Assembly: GCA_000469685.2 (NCBI GenBank)
Contig: LS997565.1
Location: 44,166,666-44,230,665 of the forward strand
DNA length: 64,000 nt
Direction of reading: 5' to 3'
Source of the DNA: Haemonchus contortus
Lineage: Eukaryota > Nematoda > Chromadorea > Rhabditida > Trichostrongylidae
Each line of letters starts with the position of its first letter. Position 1 is the first letter of the stretch. Below are positions 26,529 to 39,000 of this stretch, one piece after another. The position numbers and the translations under genes were made by a program. The notes beneath the pieces are model-generated. The model saw only the letters and a program-made list of their open reading frames with translations, was not told where the DNA came from and did no database searches.

Positions 26529-29500
26529 TCAAAACTCATCCTCACTGGACTCGTCCCTAGTTAGTGCTTTTTTGTCTAGATCGGAGCGATCGGAGCGGAG
26601 AGTAGGCCGTCCCTGAAGTACAGAATTTTACGACAAATATCAAGCCGCAAAAAGAAATCATTGTGTATCCTATGGCACATCACTCGCACAATCCTCAGAG
26701 TCGAATCTTCCCCATCGAGCTTACATGAAAAAGTGGTGGACCTTATTTAGCATGCCTGACTTTGTCAGAGCTATCGAGGGGTAGGAAAAAGTAACGCCAC
26801 TATCACGGAGTGCCCAACAGCAGTTCCGGCCTAGTTTTGATCACCTAAGAACTCAGTCCTTATGAGGCTGACTAAATGCCACTATATTCCGGAATCCACC
26901 ACATGCCTAGCTAAAAGTGGATCACTCACGGGATTGATTACTCGTATGTTTCGCTTGCCGCTCGCAGTCATCTTAACAATGCATCCTCCCAGGAACTTAC
27001 GAATAATTCAATCGAACGCACAATTTATCAAACACATATTCTAATGCTGTCACAAATTTGGTTTGAAGTCGTATGCTAATGCATGTCAAGAACACATAAC
27101 TGAAGATATTTTGCCTCGGCCATCACAAAGAAATGTACGCAAGACAAGGCAAGTAGATAGACAAAGGAACCCATCGATATTCCCCCTTGCACACCAAACC
27201 ATATTTACAACTGAATTCAACGAAACGATTGAACTGATCACCATCCTTTGATTTGATTTTTCAATTGAAGAAAGAATAGGTCAAATCTCACCCGTTCCGC
27301 ATCGAAAATATCCATATGCAGTGTACGGTACTCCCCTTGTCGCCACATCCAATTTGGATTCTCGTTCAAAACGGTATGTTTACAGACGTAAATCATGAAC
27401 AGCACCACAATACACGCCGAGGGGATAATTAGGAAAGTGAAGGCAAGTGACTCCTCAAATAAGAGCTACTTGTTTTTCACGAACTAATTGGGGGAAATCA
27501 ATATAGACATACCGAAAAAGAAGAGTTGAGTGAGGGAATATCGGTGGCTTTGACTAGAAGTGCTTGAGAAACCACAGACATTGTCGAGTCACTAGGAGAT
27601 GCTTCAATGGCCAACAAGTAACACATTAATGAATAAAGATCGATATTATTAGGGATATCTGTGATCTAAAAACGTGTGGAGATCTAACGAGATTGAAAAC
27701 ATTCAAGCAAATGCTCCGACCTTTTTCCCTGGTATCAACGATGGTCCACCCATCACCAACAGTGCACGCATCTCCCATCGATCGGGATCCATGCCATGGG
27801 ATGATGAGTTGAACTTCACGTTTCCCGGCGCATATGTCCTAAGGCGCACAAATCGTTTATTCAGGAATCCTTGTCAGACGCAGAAAAGAAATAACTAACT
27901 TCAACAATCTTTGTCGCGTGCACGATTTAGAAAAAGATGCTGCCCATCCAACCTCCGGCTCAATTACAATACGACCAATCCTTGTCGAATTTTGGTAGAA
28001 GAATTTTGCAGGGACATCCTGAATGAAAAAAGAATAACTAAGTACTACGAGAGAGCACTCAACAGTGTCAATCCTTGCAAACTCTTTTTGCACGCAACTT
28101 CAACGAACAACGAAAGAGGATCTTGTTTAAATCACTGAGGTGCTCATTCGACCGCTAATATTTTCAAACTGAACCATATCGAATAATGAGGTTTAAATAT
28201 TATGCGAAATGACCCTTGTAGCGATACAAAAGGAGTTACAGAGGAGAACTCACCTCTTTCAAGTAGATCTTCACCTTGTACCCCATCTCTTTGACGGCGG
28301 ACGTAAGATTATGATAAAGTTCAAGTGCTACTTCTTCATTATCCGGATACACCATGTGATCTCCTAGTTTATAGCCTTCGCTTGATATAAATTCACGTAG
28401 ACACATTACATTCTGAGCACCTTGTACCTGAGAAAAATAAATCACTGAAATAATGAGAACATTAAGAAATATCCCCAACTTCAATTATTAACCTCAGCGT
28501 GGCCATGGTCTGCCGTCAAAATCACGTTCAAGACATGTTCTAGTCCAGAGTCTTTGAGTTTGGCAACAAAATAGCCGAACAGTTGATCGAGTTCATGAAT
28601 TTTCTTCAGTAATTCGCCATTATAAAAACCGTTCTTATGAAGAGTGTGGTCTGGCTCGGCTATGTACCTTCAAGAATTCAAAAATCAAAGCAGACATTCA
28701 TGCTCTCTGAAGATACTCACCAGGCAAGGAAGTTGATAGGATCATTCTCATCGGTGAACAACTTGACTATGTCGTCAAGGTCGGCCATCCACTGGCTGAG
28801 ATTGCGATAATCTTTCCATTGCCTACAATTGAACAACTGTTAAATAAAGATTCTATGGGATAACGGAATCACAAAGAAATACTACCAAATACCTGTAAAT
28901 TGAGGGTCTGTGAGGCGGTTTTGGGAAAGGGGCCTCTCCATTCGGCCAGTAAAACGTTGCCGATCGACGGGAAGCCTCGAACCTGAAAAAGGCGAATGAC
29001 CAGATGACCATATTTTATCCCTCCACATTACCAGCTAATAACATGACATAAACCTAGGTCATGTATATTTTCTTAAATTCTAAAGGTTTCCGAAAATCTA
29101 CACCAGAATAAGTAACGCCCCACCAACATGAAGCCCTCTAGATCCACGCAAGTCGAGGCCTCGCTTTTCTCCCCTTAACTTCTGTTTCAGCAGTTCGGTG
29201 GTGAAAGTCCAACAAGTTCACCTTTCATTGGCCAACCAAACAGGGTCGCCTTTGTACCAGGACATGTCCAACGACGCATTGACCACACCTTCTTGTTGAG
29301 TGCTATTGAAATAATCAAAACTGAAAAGAAATAATAATAGCGGTTTGGATACGCGAGTACAAGTAAAAGCAATCATACAATTTTCCAGTAGCGGTGTCGT
29401 AAAAGTAATTAGAGACGATACCATGGTCTTGCTCATGCATACCTGAAGAAGATAATAGATCATGTTAGCAAAAGCAACTGCTTTTTCCAAACATGACATA

Positions 29501-30917
29501 TTTTTAGTAAGAGTACTATCGCAAGTGTAATCAAAGTTCAATCTGTGGAGAGCATTCCATTGAGCAAGCATGCCTCATAGGACGACCTAATCCTACTACG
29601 CATCCTTTATAAGGCGCAAAAGCGGATTTGTGTCGAAACTACTGGAGCACCTTTGGGCCTGGATATGCATTTCGCCAACAAAAATCATTTTTGATGCAAT
29701 CTTCACTGTGAGTACAATTCAAAATATAAAATTGCTCTACGCAACACCACACAAGATCCTGAAGTTTGTTTATGTAATCAAATACCAGTTGATAAATCCC
29801 TCTATACTGAGGCCCTGTAAATGTTGCTACCATTCAAATTACGATGTAAAACTTTTGAAGAATTCAGGCACCATTATAAGCTGTATTAGTTGCGACACAA
29901 CATCGTGATCTATATTGCTGATTCAGACGTCGCTTTGAGAGAAAAAGTTGAAAATAATGAAAATCAGATTGAAAACAAATGACTAACCAGTTACAATACT
30001 CATATGATTGGGTGCTGTATAAGTAACATATTGAGATCTGACACCGTTCACAAACCATGAAGATCGGTTGGCCCATTCGTAAATGTTAGGCGTCTGAAAA
30101 ATACTGTCAGTAATGGAATAAGAGCTACTCGCTGTGCTAATAATAATAGAAAACATTCTATAGCGCTGGTAGCCTTTGGCGACACTTTTCCTTAGGGTTT
30201 CGCTCCATTCAAAGTTCTGCGATATATTTCTTGAGGAAACAAAGCTGTGTGCCAGCCCTCAAGCTCACTATTCGTAAAAGTATAGGCTAATTGAATAACA
30301 GAGCCCCTGTGAAGCTTGCCAACAATATGATAGAACCTGCCTGACTCAACCGAAACAGGCAGATTCTTATAGGTTTACAAAATTGGGGCACTTTGCAAAG
30401 TAATTATAATTGAATTCAAGGACAGATAACGAAAAACAAGCTCGAGCCCCACAAAAACAATTTCCCTCTCTAACAAAAACATGACCTTACTTGATCTTTG
30501 CAGCAATCCGGAAACTTTCCATGAAAAGAATTCTACTTCATCACAGTGAAACTACATAGCTTTTACCAAAAATAGGCATAATTAGCCTTGCCTAAGACAA
30601 TAAAGCAGAAGAACCTCTAGGCTAATACTTTGAGGAGCTAATTAATTAGATCAAGCCTTCACCAATTGTTAAAAGGCAATTTCCAACAACCTATGCTCAA
30701 AATCAGCAATGCGGCTATAAAACCATAAAAACAACGAACAGCAAAAGTAAATCACATGAAATTTATTCATCGAACTCACCCAAGTAGCGTTAAGTAGATC
30801 GTAACGAAATCCATCGAATGAAATCAATAACAACTTCGGATAGGGACTTAGTTTGGCAAAAACTAATGATAGCCATGGTATTAAGTAGAAGACCAACCAG
30901 ATTCTAGTAATAATCAT
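26529..30917 (-). CDS. Ectonucleotide pyrophosphatase/phosphodiesterase (ENPP), type I membrane protein
   Basis: Zinc-dependent ecto-phosphodiesterase of the alkaline-phosphatase superfamily. The substrate (nucleotides or lysophospholipids) cannot be set from sequence. Thirteen exons: 30917-30780, 30093-29988, 29442-29379, 29320-29222, 28982-28893, 28822-28721, 28667-28493, 28427-28254, 28018-27900, 27838-27721, 27665-27513, 27453-27292, 26612-26529. Phase holds, giving 527 residues. A signal peptide covers about residues 1-21. Metal ligands and nucleophile are all present: D35 (LISFDGF), nucleophile T72 (TAPNH), D206 and H210 (EPDHTLH), D253 and H254 (TADHGH), and H370 (SSHGMD). One transmembrane segment lies at about 449-470, followed by a cytoplasmic tail of about 58 residues ending SSEDEF. 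The single C-terminal anchor is like ENPP4/5 rather than ENPP1/3. The tail exon was placed by phase alone. Tandem with the METTL13 gene. Confidence 0.93.
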
Positions 30918-32777
30918 AGAAATAGGTAAGTAGTAACCGATATCAACGGTACAGCACTCGAGTACATTGAATTCAGTAAGGATACGGTAATCGAGGCCTG
31001 TTGGCAACAGACCGGCTTCATCACCGTCTACCAAAAAAAACCTTCACGCCCCTGCTGCTTACCCGTGAATGCAATTGCAAACCAGGCTTTTTTTATTTTG
31101 AAGTTTTATTTGGGGTCTTATTGATCCCTTTCAGTCTTCATGTGTTCATTCTTATGGAAGGAATAATTAAGCATACAAGGAATAATTACATGAATCATTA
31201 AAAAAGGAATGTCTTTCGCGCGAATTCTTGTAACACGTTTTGGTCCTGCAGTGATCAATACGAAATGGACGAGTTACTATCGAAATACAGCGTGTAGTTT
31301 GTTCACCCTCAGGTCGTGGGTGAGGTTGTTGACGCCCCTTCAACTTTGTAGGAGTTTTCTTTTATGCTAGTAAATGGGAAATATCCTTTCAAGGCTGTCA
31401 TTCAGAGGAAAAGGGGCGTTGGTGCAGCCGCTAATAAAACTGAGTCGGTTATTTCGAGTATTGGGATTTTTTCATGGAGGGTTACAGCGGATGGGCCAAG
31501 GAGCGCAAAAGTAAGAGCTCTTAGCGTTCTATTGGGATTTTGATTTAATAAAGAACAGCTTCGAATATAGCCGTTGTGATGCGGGGCTCGAGCTCCTACG
31601 AAGCGAGCTACTTTGGATTATTCAAGATTTCGGGAGATTAGATTATCTGCCGAGAGGCAGACATGAAGACGAGTGGTGACTCCCCTTCCAATTAAGCGCT
31701 TTTTTCTCAAAGGACTTCCCCAAAGGTAATGCGACTTTCTTTTCAAGCTAAAACTTTACCCTTGAATTTTAAATGGAATGAAATTATTGGATTTCCCCTT
31801 TGCTTTTAATATCTTATTTATCTACTCTTTGAATGACATTTTTCGCTCCCACTCTTGCTATGATTTAGATTTGAGTTATTGAGGTATACGAATTAGCTTC
31901 AATGATTAAGTAAGTAAATGCCTCAGCGCGGGAACCTTTTCGGCCATTAGGCAACCACTGCCATTTTCAGAGTAGAGCGTTTGGCGTTGGGCACTGATCC
32001 TTTAGCGTCGGCGCTTGTTGACAACACCGGTTTGCGATCAATACTGCACGAGTCGGTGATGGACAGTATCTTCATCGAATTTTCATTGATTTTGTTATTC
32101 GCTTTTTTCATTTTTTTGGTGATATTGTCCTCCTGGACAATACGGTATTATGGGACGAAATCATATTTGAACACAACTCTGCTTGAAAAATAAACTACTC
32201 CAACGCATACACCGTCAGCGGCGGCGCGGACGCTAACACGAGCCGTGAGCGCTCAACGCTTTACTCTGAAACCGCCCATTAATGTGATGCCAGCAGTGGC
32301 GGGAACACGTGAAAACACTCTTTTTTTTCAAAACCTCTACTTGTTGCGTCTGAAATCTCCATCGAGAAATCTAATTCTTTACAATTTCTCTGCTTTGCAA
32401 TTCCCCTTTTTTTGTATAGTTTCAGCTTCCAAACGTTAAAGTTACATGATGGAATACGGCCAGTTTCCACTGTCTTGACCGCTATCAAGATCCATAGGCA
32501 GATGCTTCAAACCAAAATTAGCCAACTTGGAGAAAGAAAGAGAGAGAGACGCTTTTGCATCTCTATTCGTAAAGTCGGCACATGGAAGGGCAGTAGGCGC
32601 TCGCTCGATGGACTCTCGACCGGTCGCTCAAAAAATCGTGAACTATGAATTCAGCCTATCGTTTAACCCATGTTCATGCTCTTCACTCGCTTCTTTAGCA
32701 ATTTCATATTTTCACAATGATTGCCCATTCATCATATTCTCCCGATAAACATTAATTAATACTGTTAAGTCACATCT
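30918..32777. other. Intergenic region upstream of the ENPP gene
   Basis: About 1.9 kb between the transporter 3' end and the ENPP start, both on the minus strand. A plus-strand open frame at 31981-32193 encodes one hydrophobic stretch but has no ATG at its 5' end and no family match. There is a GC-richer block at 32215-32260 and a GAGA-rich run at 32525-32552. No gene is supported. Confidence 0.35.
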
Positions 32778-32783
32778 TTTATT
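32778..32783 (-). terminator. Polyadenylation signal of the SLC7 transporter gene
   Basis: AATAAA on the minus strand, about 246 nt after the transporter stop. Confidence 0.4.
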
Positions 32784-33028
32784 TTTTAAAGCATATCAAC
32801 ATCAATCAATAATTACAATTAAAATTCGGCTGTGATTAGGAAATCGATGAAGATGCATTGAAAGTTAACCAATGTGATCACAATCTTCGATACCAACATA
32901 TAGTGAGGCAAACAAAAAAACCGGAAAAAGGGTGAGACATTAGTAAGTGAAAAGAAAGGAAAGAAAATTTATGCGAATTCTATGAACTATGGAATCGATG
33001 CATATTGATTAATTCGCAAGTTTGATAT

Positions 33029-36000
33029 CTAATCCTCCTTAGTTGTGTCGTCGACGACCATAAACAACTTCTGTATGACAACCGTGAACGACTCTAAAAC
33101 ACAGTTGTAAAGTACTCCCAAAAATTATAAGTTATCAACACGGGAGTGGAAAATAGTTAACCAATAGAGCTATGATTTTTTTAAATTGAAAACGGTTTTG
33201 CACGAGTGGACAAAAGTTTTACACCGGAAGTTTCGCCTCAAACCTTTACGGTGATCAAGAGCTCTCCTGCACTTGTAGAAATGCAGTATTCTGTCGTCTT
33301 TTCGCATTCTATTTCGACAGTTTTTAGATTCAATTAAACGTAATCTAGCTTGCAACCACGAGACATTCTATTCATCCGACTGACATATCAGGTTTACAGG
33401 GGGCGGGTAAACCCACAATGCCCCCGGGTGTGGTGCGTTTCACGCGTCGATATAATGAGGTCATCGGACGAGACGTGCTATAACACCATGACTACCATCA
33501 TAATGGGAGAAATAAGAACTTATAAGTAACGTAGGTAAAAAATTACCAACTATGCATGTTTACAGAAAAATTTATTTTCTAAGATCAAAAAATCTGAAGT
33601 TATTCTTATTTTGAACGTTTTACAAGTAAATTGTTGACCTATGAAGTGAATTCTTAATGTCGAAGGGGCCTTATTGCCAAAGTGAAGAGATTTGCTCTAA
33701 TTCATGGTGAAGCCGTAGACTACTTCAAATCTTATATGGTCCATCTCAACAGGAAGGTACTACTGCGTGCGCGAAGAGCTTTAATGGGTCACGCGTGAAT
33801 CGCACGCCCCCCAGACAGACTCGATTGAGACTTTCAGGAAACAGGTAATTTATCTCTGTCTATTCGTCTGTCTTCTATGGTCAGGTTTTGAATGAATCAT
33901 ACAGTCTGGGATAATTGTGACATGTAGGGATGGAAAGGTTATCAATTTAGAGCAAATGAAGTGGCGAACCTGTCAAACTGTCGACAAATTTCGGCTTGTT
34001 CTTCCACGCGATGAAGACAAGGTAAACTGGCACAGCAGACAACATAATCATCAAACCGATTGCTGTAAGTTCAAAATTTGGCAAAAAAAAAATTCTACTA
34101 TTTTATGGGCGTTGGTCCTTCTTCCTGGACTCCCACATCAAGGATACGGTAGACACCGCAGCAGTGCTTCTGCAGCAAATACCGTATCCTTCCATTGGGA
34201 ATTCAAATCTCATCTTTCACAGCATGCGACTGCGCGCGATCGGATGCGATTGGCGGGCGCGATTTTCGGGAAGAAGTATTCGCACCCCCATATCGTGGAA
34301 CGAAAGTCCTAGGTCAAATTCATGAACGAAAATCCCATAAGAGTGGGCAGTCTCATTGGCAATGAGCTATTTTAGATTGATTACTGCCAGCCGCGTCTGA
34401 ACCAGATGGCTGCCAGATTTGCAGGTTGGCATGAATGATTATATGAGGCTCATTCTATTATTACACAGACAGAGCTTACGACAATTACGATAAAGCCTGG
34501 GAGCTCCCCGAAATACCACTACAGGTTGCTTGAGCGCAAAATCGATAATTATTTTCTCAAAAGAAGACTTCAAGAAAAACGCTTGCGGGTTATGTGTACG
34601 TGCTGTGCGGGTACTAGAAAATAGGAAAGATCACATAAACAACATAAACATTACCTGTATCTTTTGGAGCAGCCATAATCGGTATTACCACCAAAGCAGC
34701 ACAACCGGCTAAGAATATTGCTGGCCATATTAGTGAGACCTGAATTGAGTATTTTGAAAAGGGGAGCTAAATGGTGTGTAGGATACGCCTGCAGTCTCCT
34801 ACGACCAAAAATCCGGAACAAATGACACTACACGTTTTTATTTTCGGAAATTGTAGCACCTTAATAGGTCTCTCAGCATCAGGCATGGTTTTCCGTAACC
34901 AGAACAGCGCAGCCATGGCAGCAGCGATAGCCAGCCAATAAGTGATTTGAATGTAATTAATCAGTGAGTAGACGTTCTTTGACAGAACCAGGTAGGCGAC
35001 AGCCAGACCTCCCTGTAAAGCAAATGTTACAGGGTTAGCAAGTGAAACACCGCCTCTTCGGAAGCTCTGCCCACTAGCACAGAAAATGGTTTTCAGACCC
35101 GCGAATTTTTATACTGCAAAATAATTTCATTATCACTGGCCAAATATGATCATGTGAACTCACAGTCACTATCACTGCTGGGATGGGTGTCCGAGTGGTC
35201 TTGTTGATCATTGTCAGTACCTGAGGCATCTGGCCCTCTCGAGCTCCAACGTAGAACAATCTGAAATTTGACTTGATTACTGAAACGATACTACTCGGAC
35301 TGCATTTGTTCAAGAAGAACCTTGGCTATGCCGAAACATCCGATTTCTGTGAGAAATTTTCTGATTCATCGAATTGCTCAAATAAGAAACAAATTTCTTA
35401 ATGATCACCTTGATGAGGTGAAAATAACTCCGTTAGCTGATCCGATGGTTGAGCAAGCGACGAACAATGGCATGCAGAATGCGAATGGACCAAATAATTT
35501 GTTGGCGAATAACTGCAATTTGAAAAATATTTAGAATTCCAAACCTCCAAATCAGACCTTCTTTTTAGCCTCATTTTCAAGAATTCCGAAGCCATTCCAT
35601 TCAAGACCCACTGACAGACAACATTCGTACATTTACAAAAACACCAAAAGTTACCACTTACCACTGCTACTGCTGGACTTTCAAGCATTTCATCTGGTGA
35701 TATGGCAGTGTAGAGGGCGACATTGGTGAGTACATAGATGATCGTACATGTTGAAATCGAAATTGCAATTGCCAATGGGAGGTTTCTAAAAATACAATTA
35801 ACATTTCAAAATCAACAAAAGTACCAAGCCTTTCATCGTGGCTCCCGCCCGACTTGTTAAAGGGCCGCGTCTAGTAGGGCGCGCGGGGGTCCCGGCGCAA
35901 ACAGCGTATCAGCGCCTGCGCGTCGGCTATACTCGACGCGAGCTCTGGTCTAAAAGCATCCGGCAGTGTGTCTGCATTCGTCGTCGTATCCGGCCACCAC

Positions 36001-39000
36001 TGTAGATCGTCCTGCCGTCGTACCCGCTCGAGGATGCAAGTATGATGCAATCCGATTGGACGCGTAGTGATCGACTTGGGCATGAAAGCAGAAAGGCGCC
36101 TAGCGGTCCCAAGCCACGTCGCCCTCGTGAGACTCAACGTACTCGGTTCAAGCCGCCTGATACGTAGGCTTATTGGTTATCATCGTAGTTTTTAATTGCT
36201 GACGTACTTAATGTTTCCTTCTATGTATATATGTATGTATATAAGATGTATTTCTTTTTTTCTATTTCTTCCCTTTGACGTATTATTATCCTTTTTATTG
36301 GCGTACCCATGAAGGACTGGGTAAAATATTGTGTTGACAGTTCAATATCGTAGACGGTTACACCGTGAAGGTTATATCTGAATCGATTGTTCAAGTTGGG
36401 CTGTGAGTAGGCTATTCCGTGTTGTAAGACGTACCACGCGTAGGGTGAGAGTTGGAGTGTAGGATTAGCGTAGGGCTGCAAGGGCCATAGTAACATCCCG
36501 CGTGGCAAATGGGCCGAAAGCGAGCGCCGCGTAAGACCCCGGTCAGGCGTTCACGACGACGGCGACGCCGCTTCTAAGCGGCAAACCCGATGCCTATGTA
36601 CGCGAGGAGCAAGGCGTCTCCGCCTTCGCGACACCTTTTTGATTGTTCATGTTTCTAGGATGCGCCTTGCATTTAACTTTCAGTCAGAATCGTGGTGGCG
36701 TTTTGGACGCGTACATGTTTTCTATGCTGTGAGGTGCGGTAGCCAGTCGAAGTACAAGTCCTCTCAACGAGTTTGGTACCGATTAAGCGATACAGGAGGG
36801 ATGAAAGGCGTGGTTGAGTGAGCGGATAGCGGGACGGGATTCAAATCCCGGCCCATGCGGCTATGATGTGCGCCACTTGCTGCTAGCTTTCGATCAGCCG
36901 ATGGTCGTTTCCATCGATGAACTAAGAGTTATGTCCCTTCCACCCCGCTGATCGATAGGCAAAGTGAAAAAGTTTCCTCTTTTGCGCTCTCATACTTATC
37001 CATCACAGGGCGTAAAACAAATCGGTTGTTAGCCACTAACTAGCTAATGACAGCCTATATAAACAGATACCTTTTAGGATTTTGCAGCTCTTCAACGATG
37101 AAATTCAAGAAATTCCATCCAGAATATGCGAAAAGACCAGAGTAGAATGCAATGGATACAGTAGAAAAGTCTCTGGAGTTGTTTTCAAAAATGTTGTCGA
37201 AAGATTCGCGATATTCTGGCTTTCCTGTAAAGAATGTGGGTGCAATGGTATACCTAGATAGTGTACCGTATCATACCGTACCTGTCATCAGCAGTACCAT
37301 TCCAGTGCCGATAATCAGTACTAAGGCCAGCACCTTTGCTATCGTGAAAAAGTCCTGTACGAACGTTGCAACACGCACTGACATGCAATTGATAGCAGTC
37401 ATCAGGACTGAAACGAGGAAATCGATGAGGCTCCGATCAATAAATCAATAGAGTGATCTTCCAATATATAGACCATTTTACATATTTCGCTTTTTAAAGT
37501 CAGATGTAATGGTCAAGTCAACTTCTGCACAGTCTTCTCAAAGGATTACGGACCCGCTCTGCAGACGCGCGCGTGTGTTACGCATTTTAATTTTTCAGCA
37601 TTAACGCTCACTCACCATTAGAGACAATCCTATCAACAATGCTATTACTCATCAATGACATCAATAAGAATATTGGTGGACACCTCAGCATGAGGATAAG
37701 TTTTTTGGGTCGATCTAATGGGGCGATCCACCCCTTTAGACGAGTTTATTGAATCATCTCCCCTGAACACGTGGATATTATGAAGGTGTGCGCAATTGCA
37801 CAAGGAAATCCGCCTACAGACTCAGCATGTAATCTACCCTCAAGAGTTCCGAGGGAATTACGGATTCTTACAGGAAGTTGTCGAAAATGTGCCCATTGTA
37901 CTGAATTCCGGACCTAGTGCCATCCTTCGAAATAAAGAAAAGTATGAATATATGTAGTAATAATAATGAGATACTGAGCGAAAATTACCTATAAGAAGTA
38001 CCGCAAGCGTCTCCGGTACCAAGTCTGGTGGATCACATTCAGGATAAAATGGTCGTAGAATATATATGGCAAACGTCAACGCCACAATTGTTATAGTACA
38101 TGGCCTGGAATCCGATCCGTCGGTTAGGTGACCAGTAAATGCTTTTTTTGTAAAAAGTAGTTCTTATTAAGCAAATCTCAATACACAACAGATGCTGGGA
38201 ATGGAGTGACTATACAAGACATTATCCCATCGCTAGATTCCTCAGTGCCCTCAGTTATTGCAAGTTTTTACATATGGGCTAAATGTGGTATTTGCGTACT
38301 TGCCTGGTACACAACCGTTATCAGAAAGAGAAAACACAAGAGGCTATCAAGGCTATCTTCTTATAAAAGCAAGTGTGAAAAGAGATCTACGAGCAAACTT
38401 TTATGTCACTAGGGACGTCGGCACCCACTGCTCTGGGGGAGGGAGACGAACACGGACGTGTGTCACGCAATGACTGTGTGTCCCCGAGTTCCCTCGTTTA
38501 CCCTGGAGATTCCTAGGTACTCGCATTGTCCTCGAGCTGCAGTTGGACTTAATTGCACGGCGGCAGCTAGCAGCTCGCATCCCATCCGACATCTTGTTCG
38601 CACCCTGGAATCTGTCCTCACTCTGTGCAGTACTGGCAGTGCGATATCCCTGGTGCCTGTGATCCTTCTTGTAGACGAGGTCGGTCGACAACGACGACCT
38701 TGCGACGATGACTATGCGCGAAGAGAAGAAACGACCGAGCGGTATTTCGTCATGGAGGAAAATGGCAAGGGATTGTGTGCACACTCCGCGGCGCCCAATG
38801 CCACGTGGCAATCGATACGAACGGCACGCAGTGTGATTGGTGGAAACGGTAGTGCGCGTAGAATAATACGGGCGCGGTGTAATGACAGCCCTGGTGCTAA
38901 GTAGTGGGCTTCATTACAGCATCTGCGGGCCTCTATCCTTTGCAGACTTTTTCGGAAGGAAATGGTAATAGATGACATTGTATAAAGTGAGAGCTTTTCG

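Noticed and set aside
27238..27292. ENPP ending by read-through at 27238
   Set aside because: A good donor (CGG|GTGAGA) at 27291 joins in phase to a short exon at 26612-26529 that ends in an acidic tail and a stop. The read-through would add a nondescript tail.
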